Positions 41,216 to 49,914 of a stretch of 64,000 bases of DNA are shown here, one piece after another (positions within the stretch are counted from its first letter, which is position 1; each line of letters begins with the position of its first letter). The position numbers were made by a program, and so were the translations under genes. Source of the stretch: Pannonibacter phragmitetus_B (lineage in GTDB: Bacteria > Pseudomonadota > Alphaproteobacteria > Rhizobiales > Stappiaceae); NCBI RefSeq assembly GCF_050510895.1, contig NZ_JBNINT010000001.1:3596001-3660000 (forward strand), in the 5' to 3' direction. The notes under the pieces were generated by a model. It was not told the DNA's origin. It worked only from the letters and a program-made list of their open reading frames with translations, and did no database searches.

Positions 41216-41229
41216 TTTAATCGATTAAA
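41216..41229. promoter_or_regulatory. Candidate PckR operator upstream of pckA
   Basis: TTTAATCGATTAAA is a perfect palindrome with the central CG typical of LacI-family operators. It lies 144 bases upstream of the pckA start. In Sinorhizobium pckA is controlled by the LacI-type PckR. Assignment here is inference and no pckR gene is in the window. Confidence 0.55.
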
Positions 41230-41339
41230 AAACAAAGACTTGGCACAGTGAATTATTTTGGATCGTGAATTTAAGCAAAACTGTGACGCAGAACACTTTG
41301 TCTTTCGCAGAACACACCCACATGACAGACGGGTGCCCA

Positions 41340-41388
41340 GGTTCCAACCGTATAAAAACGGAGGCTAATGGAACCGGCAGAAGATTAA
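41340..41388 (+). promoter_or_regulatory. Structured leader with possible six-codon uORF before chvI
   Basis: GGTTCC (41340-41345) can pair with GGAACC (41370-41376) around an inner CCGT/ACGG stem. Inside, GGAGG is followed three bases later by ATG 41368 and a reading frame MEPAED ending TAA at 41388. It could be a leader peptide or chance. Confidence 0.3.
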
Positions 41389-41493
41389 AGAGTTGGTATG
41401 CAATTGCCTTTGCCTTATTTTATGCGCAATTGCGGGGCCAAAGGCTGAAGGTGAGTTACGACATTGACGGATCAAAGGACGAAGACCCGCATC

Positions 41494-42192
41494 ATGCCGA
41501 CTATTGCACTTGTCGACGATGACCGTAACATCCTGACTTCGGTTTCCATTGCATTGGAATCGGAAGGATACAGGGTCCAGACCTATACGGATGGCGCTTC
41601 CGCCCTGGATGGTCTTCTCAGCGACACGCCCAATCTTGCGATCTTCGACATCAAGATGCCGCGAATGGACGGAATGGAACTGCTGCGGCGGCTGCGCCAG
41701 TCTTCCGATCTTCCGGTCATCTTCCTCACCTCCAAGGATGATGAGATCGACGAACTGTTCGGCCTGAAGATGGGCGCGGACGATTTCATCCGCAAACCCT
41801 TCTCCCAGCGCCTGCTGGTCGAGCGGGTGCGCGCCGTTCTGCGCCGGGTCCAGCCGCGCGATGCCTCCGCCCCGCGCGAGGATGGCGACAAGCTGCTGGA
41901 ACGCGGCCAGCTTCTGATGGATCAGGAGCGCCACACCTGCACCTGGAACGGCAAGCCGGTGACGCTGACCGTGACCGAGTTCCTCATTCTCTCGGCGCTG
42001 GCCCAGCGCCCGGGCGTAGTGAAGAGCCGCAATGCGCTGATGGACGCGGCCTACGACGATCAGGTCTATGTGGACGACCGGACCATCGACAGCCACATCA
42101 AGCGCCTGCGCAAGAAGTTCAAGATGGTGGACGACGACTTCGACATGATCGAGACCCTTTATGGCGTCGGCTACCGGTTCCGGGAGACCTGA
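41494..42192 (+). CDS. chvI: Response regulator ChvI (OmpR family)
   Basis: This partner of ChvG controls acid response, envelope and host interaction in rhizobia (BvrR in Brucella). The receiver domain has the acidic pair in ALVDDDRN, phosphoacceptor Asp in AIFDIKMPRMDG and Lys in FIRKPFSQR. The winged helix has DDRTIDSHIKRLRKKFK and GVGYRFRET. It is nearly identical to rhizobial ChvI through the receiver. The start ATG 41494 gives MPTIALVDDD, matching homologues. TTG 41464, preceded by AAGGTGAG, is an alternative. Confidence 0.95.
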   Translation: MPTIALVDDDRNILTSVSIALESEGYRVQTYTDGASALDGLLSDTPNLAIFDIKMPRMDGMELLRRLRQSSDLPVIFLTSKDDEIDELFGLKMGADDFIRKPFSQRLLVERVRAVLRRVQPRDASAPREDGDKLLERGQLLMDQERHTCTWNGKPVTLTVTEFLILSALAQRPGVVKSRNALMDAAYDDQVYVDDRTIDSHIKRLRKKFKMVDDDFDMIETLYGVGYRFRET

Positions 42193-42208
42193 GGGTTCCT
42201 GACGCCAG

Positions 42209-44117
42209 ATGGCAACTGACACCGGGGAAGACATGCCCCTTCGCACGAAGGAGCAAGACGGCAGCGCCCGCGCAGAAGACAGCGCGGGCGAACGTGCGTC
42301 TCCGGCTGCCTTGCGGCACCTGGGCAATCCACGCCTGCGCCGAAGGTTCCTGAACCGGGCCGGCACGCTTCTCGGCACCTATGTCTTCTCCTCGCTGACC
42401 CGGCGCATCGTGGTGCTGAACCTTGCCGGGCTCATCGCGCTGGTGTCCGGTATTCTCTATCTGAACCAATTTCGCGCCGGGTTGATCGACGCACGCGTGC
42501 AGAGCCTTCTGACGCAGGGCGAAATTATCGCCGGCGCCATCGCGGCTTCCGCCACTGTGGACACGGGCGCCATCACCGTGGATCCGGAGCGCCTGTTGCA
42601 GATGCAGGCGGGCGAGACCCTGATGCCCAGCACGTCTGCGTTGGATTCGCTCGATTTTCCTGTCAACCCGGAGCGTGTCGGCCCCGTTCTGCGGCGCCTG
42701 ATCTCACCAACCAAGACCCGCGCCCGGATCTATGATCCGCAAGGCATGCTGATCCTCGATTCACGCCAGCTCTACAGTCAGGTCATGCGCTACGATCTTT
42801 CTCCGCCCACAGCGGAGGAAGACGGCTTCTTCGACAGGATCTGGCAATCGGTCAAGCTGTGGCTGCGGCGCGGGGATCTTCCGGTCTATCAGGAAGCCGG
42901 AGCGGGTGACGGGTTGATCTATCCGGAAGTGGAGGCCGCCGTTTCGGGGTCGCCCGCCAGCATCGTGCGCCTGTCGCCGCGCGGCGAACTGATCGTCTCT
43001 GTGGCCGTGCCGATCCAGCGCTTCCGGCAGGTGGTGGGTGCACTGCTTCTCTCGACGCAAGGCGGAGACATTGACGCGATTGTCAGCGCCGAACGCATCG
43101 GCATCATCCGGGTGTTCATGGTGGCGGCCGGTGTGATGCTGGTCATGTCGATCCTGACGGCAGGCACCATCGCCGGCCCTGTGCGCCGTCTTGCAGCGGC
43201 GGCAGAACGGGTGCGGCGCGGCGGCAAGTCGCGGCAGGAAATCCCGGAATTCTCAGACCGTCAGGACGAAATCGGACATCTCGCGCGCTCCTTCCGCGAC
43301 ATGACCAACGCACTCTATAACCGCATGGACGCCATCGAGCGCTTTGCAGCCGATGTGGCGCATGAACTGAAGAACCCGCTGACTTCGCTGCGCAGCGCCG
43401 TGGAGACGCTGCCGCTGGCAAAGTCGGACAATTCCCGCGCAAGGCTGCTGGAGGTGATCCAGCATGACGTGCGCCGCCTTGACCGGCTGATCACGGATAT
43501 TTCCGATGCCTCACGGCTGGACGCGGAACTGGCGCGCGGAAGTGCGGAAGCGCTGGATGCCAGCCGGCTCTTGCGAAATGTTGCCGACATGGCCAACCAG
43601 CGTGCTGCCGAAGACGCCCCACGGGTGATCCTGACCATCGCAGACGTGAAGAGTGCCGATGTGAAGGGCAGCAGCACCCGGCAGGACCGGCACGCCGAGA
43701 AGACGGCCGACAAGGCAGAGGACAAAGGCTACCTGATCCTCGGCCATGACAGCCGGCTGGCGCAGGTGATCAACAACCTGATCGACAATGCCCGCTCCTT
43801 CTCCCCCAGGCGGCACCGTGCGCATCGGCGCCAGCCGCAAGGGCAGCGCAGTCGTCATCACCATCGACGACGACGGTCCCGGCATCCGGGCTGAGAAGAT
43901 CGAGCAGATCTTCGAGCGTTTCTATACCGACCGGCCTGACGGCGAGGCCTTCGGCAACAACTCCGGCCTTGGCCTGTCGATCTCCCGGCAGATCATCGAG
44001 GCGCATCGGGGCACGATCACGGCGGAGAACCGCACGGAAACAGACCCGGAAACCGGTGAGAAGACCATCCTGGGCGCCCGTTTCATCATCACACTGCCAG
44101 CGGGCAAAGGCGCATGA
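42209..44117 (+). CDS. chvG: Sensor histidine kinase ChvG (one-base insertion in the assembly)
   Basis: This membrane sensor has a cytoplasmic N-terminus, first helix (IVVLNLAGLIALVSGILYL), periplasmic sensor, second helix (VFMVAAGVMLVMSILTAGTI), HAMP, the phosphoacceptor block DVAHELKNPLTSLRS, and an HATPase domain with INNLIDNARSFSPGG, IDDDGPGI and NSGLGLSIS. The C5 run 43803-43807 has one base too many. Removing it gives 635 residues. It follows chvI by 16 bases and overlaps hprK (ATGA). The chvI-chvG-hprK-PTS order is conserved in rhizobia. Confidence 0.94.
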
Positions 44118-44598
44118 GCGAAACCATTCACCACGGCGGCTTGCTGGTGCATGGCTGCGCTGTCATCCTCGGCACGGCAGGCATTCTGATCAGGGGTGTT
44201 TCCGGTTCCGGCAAGTCGCGGCTGGCGGCGGAGCTGGTGGAGCGGGCAGGCCGCAACGGGCATTTCGCCGCCCATGTGGCCGATGACCAGTGCCTGCTGG
44301 ACGCGACGGTGGCTGGCTTGAGAGCGCGGGCACCGCAGTCCATCGCCGGGCTGGCGGAGCTGCGGGGGCGGGGATCGTCCCTGTCGTCCATGAGCCCGCG
44401 GCGCTGATCAGCCTCGTGGCTGATCTTGAGCCGGCAGCAAAAATCGAGCGCATGCCGGAGGCAGACGCCCTCTATACCCTGCTGCTTGACCGCAGGATTG
44501 CCCGCCAGCCGCTGCCCTCCGGCGATGCAGCAGGCGCAGTGGCCTTGATCCGGGAGGCCTTGCGCGCAATTTATCCGGGAAAGCGGCCGCCTGTTTAG
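44114..44598 (+). CDS. hprK: Short HPr kinase/phosphorylase, one frameshift
   Basis: This is the C-terminal catalytic-domain-only form of HprK: Walker A GVSGSGKSRLAAEL and HVADDQCLLDATVAG. It phosphorylates the regulatory Ser of HPr. The G5 run 44364-44368 lacks one base. Correction gives LAELRGAGIVPVVHEPAAL and 161 residues, the usual alphaproteobacterial length, about half that of the Gram-positive enzyme. It is coupled to chvG by ATGA and followed by EIIA and HPr genes. Confidence 0.9.
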
Positions 44599-44732
44599 GC
44601 CGTGTTAATGAGAAAACTGCTTGCTTTGGGCGCCACGCTTGCCGACATTGCGGCAACAGCGTTCAGATCCGGCGCAAGCCCCGGGAAACCGGACAGACCG
44701 GACCCACGACGAAAGACACAGGTCGGCAAGGC

Positions 44733-45137
44733 ATGATTGGACTGGTACTCGTGACCCATGGCCGCTTGGCGGAAGAGTTCAAGGCGGCACTTGAGCACGT
44801 GGTTGGCCCGCAGACGCAGGTCGCAACGATTGCGATCGGTCCGGAAGACAACATGGAGCAGCGCCGTCAGGATATTCTCGGCGCCGTCGAGGAAGTAAAC
44901 ACTGGTGCTGGTGTCGTCCTTCTGACCGACATGTTCGGTGGCACGCCCTCGAACCTTGCCATCTCCGTTATGGACGGCAAGACCATTGAGGTGATTGCCG
45001 GGGTGAACCTGCCGATGCTGATCAAGCTGGCCAGCGTGCGCGCCGACCGGGGCCTTGCCGATGCGGTGGAAGAAGCCCGCAAGGCCGGCCAGAAATACAT
45101 CTCCGTTGCCAGCCAGGTTCTGTCTGGCAACGGCTGA
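44733..45137 (+). CDS. PTS EIIA (mannose family) regulatory component
   Basis: The 134-residue protein begins MIGLVLVTHGRLAEEFKAAL, the His in THG being the phospho-acceptor, and continues with GVVLLTDMFGGTPSNLA. It is the soluble EIIA-Man-like protein of the alphaproteobacterial phosphorelay, which regulates rather than transports; no EIIB/EIIC is present nearby. It lies between hprK and ptsH. Confidence 0.93.
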   Translation: MIGLVLVTHGRLAEEFKAALEHVVGPQTQVATIAIGPEDNMEQRRQDILGAVEEVNTGAGVVLLTDMFGGTPSNLAISVMDGKTIEVIAGVNLPMLIKLASVRADRGLADAVEEARKAGQKYISVASQVLSGNG

Positions 45138-45169
45138 CGCCAGCGCCCCGAAGAAAGACCCTGACCAAC

Positions 45170-45463
45170 ATGGATGCCGCACCGCAAATGAACCGCCTCG
45201 AACGCAGCCTGCTGATCGTCAACCAGCGGGGCCTTCACGCCCGCGCTTCTGCCAAGCTTGTGAAGCTGGTGGATACGTTCAACGCGGATGTGCGCGTGTC
45301 GAAGGACGGGCAGACGGTGGGCGGCACGTCGATCATGGGCCTGATGATGCTGGCCGCGGCGCCGGGCTGCTGCATTCACGTGGAAGTGACCGGCCCCGAA
45401 GCCGAAGCCGCCATGACCGCCATCGCCGCGCTTGTGGCAGACAGGTTCGGCGAGGAGGATTGA
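45170..45463 (+). CDS. ptsH: Phosphocarrier protein HPr
   Basis: The 97 residues include the active-site His in NQRGLHARASAKLV and the regulatory Ser in GGTSIMGLMMLAA, the target of HprK. A short N-terminal extension (MDAAPQMNRLERSL) precedes the fold. HPr passes phosphate from EI to EIIA and here belongs to the non-transport branch linked to ChvG/ChvI. It is the last gene of the run chvI-ptsH. Confidence 0.95.
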   Translation: MDAAPQMNRLERSLLIVNQRGLHARASAKLVKLVDTFNADVRVSKDGQTVGGTSIMGLMMLAAAPGCCIHVEVTGPEAEAAMTAIAALVADRFGEED

Positions 45464-45769
45464 AGGCAAAGCTCCTTCGTCCCCCGTCTGCAAAAATCTC
45501 CCTCTGAATTCGAGAGCCAGCCGAGCACGCTTGAGTGCGCCGGGCATTTGCGCGCGCCGCGCCAACACTCCCTTAACCGCGTTCCTGCATTCCTGCCTTC
45601 ATATAAAGAAATCTTTATATCCGCATTGATAGGGCTGAAAGGCCGCTATATAAGGGGCGGAATGGGATTCCGGGGCTGTTGCCGTGAGGCAAGCAGGCCT
45701 GGCCGGGCGCATCGCGCCTTCGTGCCGCCAGCGGGCGGCTGCTGAAACAGATCAGAACAGGATCAGGTC
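45464..45769. other. Upstream region and leader of ahcY
   Basis: About 300 bases without a gene. It holds the palindrome at 45601-45620 and a GC-rich leader with several potential short stems (for example GCCGCCAGCGGGCGGC near 45723-45738). I compared the leader with the SAH riboswitch consensus as I remember it and did not find the conserved core. Confidence 0.5.
45601..45620. promoter_or_regulatory. Candidate SahR-type operator upstream of ahcY
   Basis: ATATAAAGAaaTCTTTATAT is a nine-base perfect inverted repeat in otherwise GC-rich DNA, about 150 bases before ahcY. ArsR-type SahR repressors respond to S-adenosylhomocysteine and control ahcY and methionine-cycle genes in proteobacteria through AT-rich palindromes. 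Assignment to SahR is inference. Confidence 0.5.
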
Positions 45770-47158
45770 ATGACCGACTATATCGTCAAGGACATCAAGC
45801 TCGCCGACTGGGGCCGGACGGAAATCGAGATCGCCGAAACCGAAATGCCGGGCCTGATGGCAAGCCGCGCCGAATTCGCCGCTTCCCAGCCGCTGAAGGG
45901 TGCCCGCATTGCAGGTTCCCTGCACATGACCATCCAGACGGCCGTGCTCATCGAGACGCTGGTGGCCCTGGGCGCCGAAGTCCGCTGGGCTTCCTGCAAC
46001 ATCTACTCCACCCAGGATCAGGCTGCTGCTGCCATTGCCGCTGCCGGCATTCCGGTCTTCGCTATCAAGGGCGAGACGCTGGAAGAGTATTGGGATTATG
46101 CCGACCGGATCTTCGACTTCCCGGAAGGCGCCAACATGATCCTCGACGATGGCGGCGATGCCACGCTCTACATCCTGCTCGGCGCCCGCGTCGAAGCCGG
46201 TGAGACCAGCCTCATCGAGAACCCGAAGTCGGAAGAGGAAGAATACCTCTTTGCCCAGATCAAGAAGCGCATGGCCAAGAACCCGGGCTGGTTCACCAAG
46301 CAGCGCGATCTGATCCAGGGCGTCACCGAAGAGACCACCACCGGCGTGCTGCGCCTTTACGAGATGCAGAAGAAGGGTCAGCTGCCCTTCCCGGCCATCA
46401 ACGTGAACGACAGCGTCACCAAGTCCAAGTTCGACAACCGCTATGGCTGCCGTGAATCGCTGGTGGACGGCATCCGCCGCGGCACCGACGTGATGATGTC
46501 GGGCAAGGTCGCCGTGGTCTGCGGTTATGGCGATGTGGGCAAGGGCTCGGCCCAGTCGCTGGCTGGCGCTGGCGCACGCGTCATCGTCACCGAAATCGAC
46601 CCGATCTGCGCCCTGCAGGCCGCCATGGACGGCTTCGATGTGAAGACGCTGGATCAGGTGGCTGGCACGGCTGATATCTTCGTCACCGCGACGGGCAACA
46701 AGGACATCATCACCCTCGACCACATGCGGGCGATGAAGGACATGGCCATCGTCTGCAACATCGGCCACTTCGACAACGAGATCCAGGTTGCCGCGCTGAA
46801 GAACCTGCAGTGGCGCCCGGTCAAGGATCAGGTCGACATGGTCGTCTTCCCGGACGGCAAGCGCATGATCCTTCTGTCGCAGGGCCGCCTCGTCAACCTT
46901 GGCAATGCCACCGGCCATCCGAGCTTCGTGATGTCCGCCAGCTTCACCAACCAGGTGCTGGCCCAGATCGAGCTCTTCACCCGTGGCGATCAGTACAAGA
47001 ACGAGGTCTATGTGCTGCCGAAGCATCTGGATGAGAAGGTCGCACGCCTGCACCTCGCCAAGCTGGGCGTCACGTTAACCGAACTGTCGGACGATCAGGC
47101 CCAATATCTGGGGATTAACAAGACCGGTCCGTTCAAGTCGGAGCACTACAAGTACTGA
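45770..47158 (+). CDS. ahcY: Adenosylhomocysteinase (SAH hydrolase)
   Basis: This enzyme splits S-adenosylhomocysteine to homocysteine and adenosine, keeping methylation reactions running. The 462 residues show GSLHMTIQTAVLIETL, SCNIYSTQDQAAAAI, the substrate Lys/Asp region NVNDSVTKSKFDN, the NAD-binding loop VCGYGDVGKG, and the C-terminal GPFKSEHYKY. It is intact. It has its own upstream operator candidate and a strong terminator behind it. Confidence 0.98.
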   Translation: MTDYIVKDIKLADWGRTEIEIAETEMPGLMASRAEFAASQPLKGARIAGSLHMTIQTAVLIETLVALGAEVRWASCNIYSTQDQAAAAIAAAGIPVFAIKGETLEEYWDYADRIFDFPEGANMILDDGGDATLYILLGARVEAGETSLIENPKSEEEEYLFAQIKKRMAKNPGWFTKQRDLIQGVTEETTTGVLRLYEMQKKGQLPFPAINVNDSVTKSKFDNRYGCRESLVDGIRRGTDVMMSGKVAVVCGYGDVGKGSAQSLAGAGARVIVTEIDPICALQAAMDGFDVKTLDQVAGTADIFVTATGNKDIITLDHMRAMKDMAIVCNIGHFDNEIQVAALKNLQWRPVKDQVDMVVFPDGKRMILLSQGRLVNLGNATGHPSFVMSASFTNQVLAQIELFTRGDQYKNEVYVLPKHLDEKVARLHLAKLGVTLTELSDDQAQYLGINKTGPFKSEHYKY

Positions 47159-47222
47159 TTTCACGCAAGCGGCACACCATATCTTGTGCCTTGCGAAATC
47201 TGACCTGCGTAGAAGCACAAAT

Positions 47223-47260
47223 ACAGGCCCCGTCCACCCGGACGGGGCCTGTTAACTTTT
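47223..47260 (+). terminator. Terminator of ahcY
   Basis: ACAGGCCCCGTCC (47223-47235) pairs perfectly with 47240-47252 around the loop ACCC, followed by TAACTTTT. It lies 65 bases after the ahcY stop. Confidence 0.9.
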
Positions 47261-47384
47261 CATCAACAGACTCTTTAGCGCGATTCCCGAACAAGGTATG
47301 GTCAAGACGAATCAGGGAATTGAGGCAGCTCCCTGACGACTCCGGCCTCCGGCCGGACTGAATGGCGGCAAAAGAGGTACACAG

Positions 47385-49907
47385 ATGCCGGTAGGCGGCG
47401 GTTCACGCTTGCGCAAGGGCGCAGGGCGGCGGAGACGGATTCTGAAAACGCTCTCCCTCTCGGGCGTGAGCGCCCTTGCCCTCGCCGCCAGCATGGGTGG
47501 CAGCCTGGCTCAGGCCGCAAGCACCCCAACCGGACAATTCGGCGCCGACCAGATGGTCTGGCTTGCCGCCCTTGGTGGCGCCTGCGCCTTTGCCGTAACA
47601 GCCTCCTTCGCCTTCCTGCGCAACCGCCGCACCAGCGCTGCCCGCATCAGTGCGCTTTCGCGCGAAAACCGCGATCTCAAGCTTTTCGTCGACCGGCTCG
47701 AATCCATGCTCAACACCGAAGAGCAGCGGATCATCGCCTGGACCGGACTGGGTGAACGCCCCGGCCTCACACCCCATGTCTGGGGCAACTTGCCAGACAC
47801 CTGTGGCGCGCCGCGCAGCGCAGCCCAGCTTTTGAGCTTTGGCAGCTGGCTGGATACGAAATCGGCCGAACTGCTGGAAGATCATCTCGCCCGCCTGCGC
47901 AGCATCGGCGAGGCGTTCTGCATCACGCTGGAAACCCGCCAGCGAACCTATATCGAGGCTGTGGGCCGCACGGCGGGCGCCGCTTCTGTGCTGCGTCTGC
48001 GCGATTTGACCGGCGACCGCCAGTCGCAGGCCGAACTTGCTGCCCGCAATGCCCGCCTTTCCGGCGAGCTGTACATGCTGCACGCCCTGCTGGAGGCCAT
48101 GCCTGCCCCTGCCTGGCAGAGCGATGCGGAAGGCCGCGTCAGCTGGGCCAACCGCGCCTATGCCCGTGCCGTGGACTGCGCTTCGCCTGAAGCCGCCGTC
48201 AGCGGCGGCGTGGAGTTCCTCGATGCGCCGGCCCGCGAAGCCATGGGCCGCGAGCGCAACGACGACGGCTGCTTCCGCTCCCGCATGCCGATTGTGGCTG
48301 CCGGTGAGCGCCGGGTCTTTGAAGTGACGGATGTTCGCTCCAACGTCGGCAGCGCGGGCATTGCCATCGACATTTCCGAGCTGGACCGCACCAAGAAGGA
48401 ACTGAAGCGCACCGAGGAGTTCCACGGGCGCACGCTGGATCAACTGGCAACGGCGGTGGCCATCTACGGTGCCGACCGCAAGCTGCAGTTCTACAACGCT
48501 GCCTTCCGCGCCCTGTGGGATCTGGACACCGGCTTCCTCGACGGGCAGCCGGAAGACGGCATCGTGCTCGACACGCTGCGCGCCGGGCGCAAGCTGCCCG
48601 AGCAGGCCGATTACCGCGTCTGGCGTACCAAGATGCTGGAAAGCTATCAGTCGCTCGAGGCGCGCGAAAGCTGGTGGCATCTGCCGGACGGCCGCACGCT
48701 GCGCGTCATCGCCAACCCGCATCCGCAGGGCGGCGTAACCTACATCTACGAGAACGTGACCGAGCGGCTGGATCTCGAAAGCCGCTACAACGCCCTGATC
48801 CGCGTGCAGGGCGAAACGCTGGACAATCTGTCCGAAGCCGTCGCCGTGTTCGGCTCTGATGGCCGCCTGCGTCTGTGGAACCCGGCCTTCAGCGAAATCT
48901 GGGCCATGCCGGAAGACCAGCTTTCGGTGATGCCGCATGTCAATGACATCGTGAACACCTGCGCGGCCAACACCGGCGAAATGGACGCATGGCGCCAGCT
49001 GGCAGGCTCCATCACCGGGCTGATGGACAGCCGCACACATCTGGCCGGCCGTATGGAGCGGCGGAATGGCTCTGTGCTGGACTATGCCACCGTGCCGCTG
49101 CCCGATGGCGGCACACTGGTGACCTTCGTTAACGTTACCGACAGCGTGAACATGGAGCGTGCGCTCGTTGAAAAGAACGAGGCGTTGCAACAGGCAGACG
49201 ATCTGAAGAACGCCTTCATCCAGCACGTTTCCTACGAGCTGCGCTCGCCGCTGACCAACATCATCGGCTTCGCCCAGCTTCTGTCCGATCCGAAATTCGG
49301 CGAGCTTTCCGACAAGCAGGGCGAATACGCAGAGTATATTCTCTCCTCGTCTTCGGCGCTGCTGGCCATCATCAACGACATTCTCGACCTTGCCACCATC
49401 GATGCGGGCATCATGGAGCTGGACCTCAGCGAAGTGGATGTGGCGCAGACCGTGTCTGCTGCCGTCGAGGGCCTCAAGGACCGGCTGGTGGAATCGCAGA
49501 TCGTGCTGCGCACGAATGTGCCCGACGGTATCGGAACCATGCTGGCGGATGAACGCCGGCTGCGGCAGGTGCTGTTCAACCTGATTTCCAATGCCGTGCG
49601 CTATTCCGAGGAAGGCGGCGTCATCGATGTAACCTGCATCCGGCAGGGCGCCAGCGTCGTCTTCACCGTCAAGGATCATGGCTGCGGCATTCCGCAGGAG
49701 ATGATCGAGGCCGTATTCAACCGCTTCGTCGGTCATGACTCAGGCTCAAGACGGCGCGGTGCAGGGCTCGGCCTGTCCATCGTCAAGAGCTTCGTGGAGC
49801 TGCATGGCGGCCATGTTGAGATCCAGTCACGGGAGGGGAACGGCACGACCGTGACCTGCACGTTTCCCGCCAAGCCCGAAGTGACCGGCCGGGTTGCTGC
49901 CGAGTAG
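47385..49907 (+). CDS. divL: DivL-like PAS sensor pseudo-histidine kinase
   Basis: This 840-residue protein has a signal/anchor region (about 20-78, two hydrophobic stretches), coiled linker, about three PAS domains (230-590), a HisKA-like dimerisation helix (605-670) and an HATPase domain (LFNLISNAVRYS, DHGCGIP, RGAGLGLSIVKSF). The phosphoacceptor block reads HVSYELRSPLT, with Tyr617 where kinases have His. That substitution is the hallmark of Caulobacter DivL, which controls CckA-CtrA in the cell cycle. tsaE follows after seven bases, as I recall for DivL loci. ATG 47385 has AAAGAGG upstream. Confidence 0.85.
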   Translation: MPVGGGSRLRKGAGRRRRILKTLSLSGVSALALAASMGGSLAQAASTPTGQFGADQMVWLAALGGACAFAVTASFAFLRNRRTSAARISALSRENRDLKLFVDRLESMLNTEEQRIIAWTGLGERPGLTPHVWGNLPDTCGAPRSAAQLLSFGSWLDTKSAELLEDHLARLRSIGEAFCITLETRQRTYIEAVGRTAGAASVLRLRDLTGDRQSQAELAARNARLSGELYMLHALLEAMPAPAWQSDAEGRVSWANRAYARAVDCASPEAAVSGGVEFLDAPAREAMGRERNDDGCFRSRMPIVAAGERRVFEVTDVRSNVGSAGIAIDISELDRTKKELKRTEEFHGRTLDQLATAVAIYGADRKLQFYNAAFRALWDLDTGFLDGQPEDGIVLDTLRAGRKLPEQADYRVWRTKMLESYQSLEARESWWHLPDGRTLRVIANPHPQGGVTYIYENVTERLDLESRYNALIRVQGETLDNLSEAVAVFGSDGRLRLWNPAFSEIWAMPEDQLSVMPHVNDIVNTCAANTGEMDAWRQLAGSITGLMDSRTHLAGRMERRNGSVLDYATVPLPDGGTLVTFVNVTDSVNMERALVEKNEALQQADDLKNAFIQHVSYELRSPLTNIIGFAQLLSDPKFGELSDKQGEYAEYILSSSSALLAIINDILDLATIDAGIMELDLSEVDVAQTVSAAVEGLKDRLVESQIVLRTNVPDGIGTMLADERRLRQVLFNLISNAVRYSEEGGVIDVTCIRQGASVVFTVKDHGCGIPQEMIEAVFNRFVGHDSGSRRRGAGLGLSIVKSFVELHGGHVEIQSREGNGTTVTCTFPAKPEVTGRVAAE

Positions 49908-49914
49908 GCCCGGC

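Larger units (their letters stand above)
41073..41493. other. Divergent promoter region between pckA and chvI
   Basis: This region of about 420 bases without a gene is distinctly AT-rich (41200-41300) compared with its neighbours. It holds the pckA and chvI promoters, a perfect 14-base palindrome (41216-41229) and a possible leader peptide with stem-loop (41340-41388). I cannot pick out convincing -10/-35 boxes. Confidence 0.6.

Noticed and set aside
45621..45769. SAH or SAM riboswitch in the ahcY leader
   Set aside because: Short GC stems exist but the conserved cores I know are not present.
47403..49736. 777-codon open frame opposite divL
   Set aside because: It mirrors the divL codons and carries no recognisable domain.
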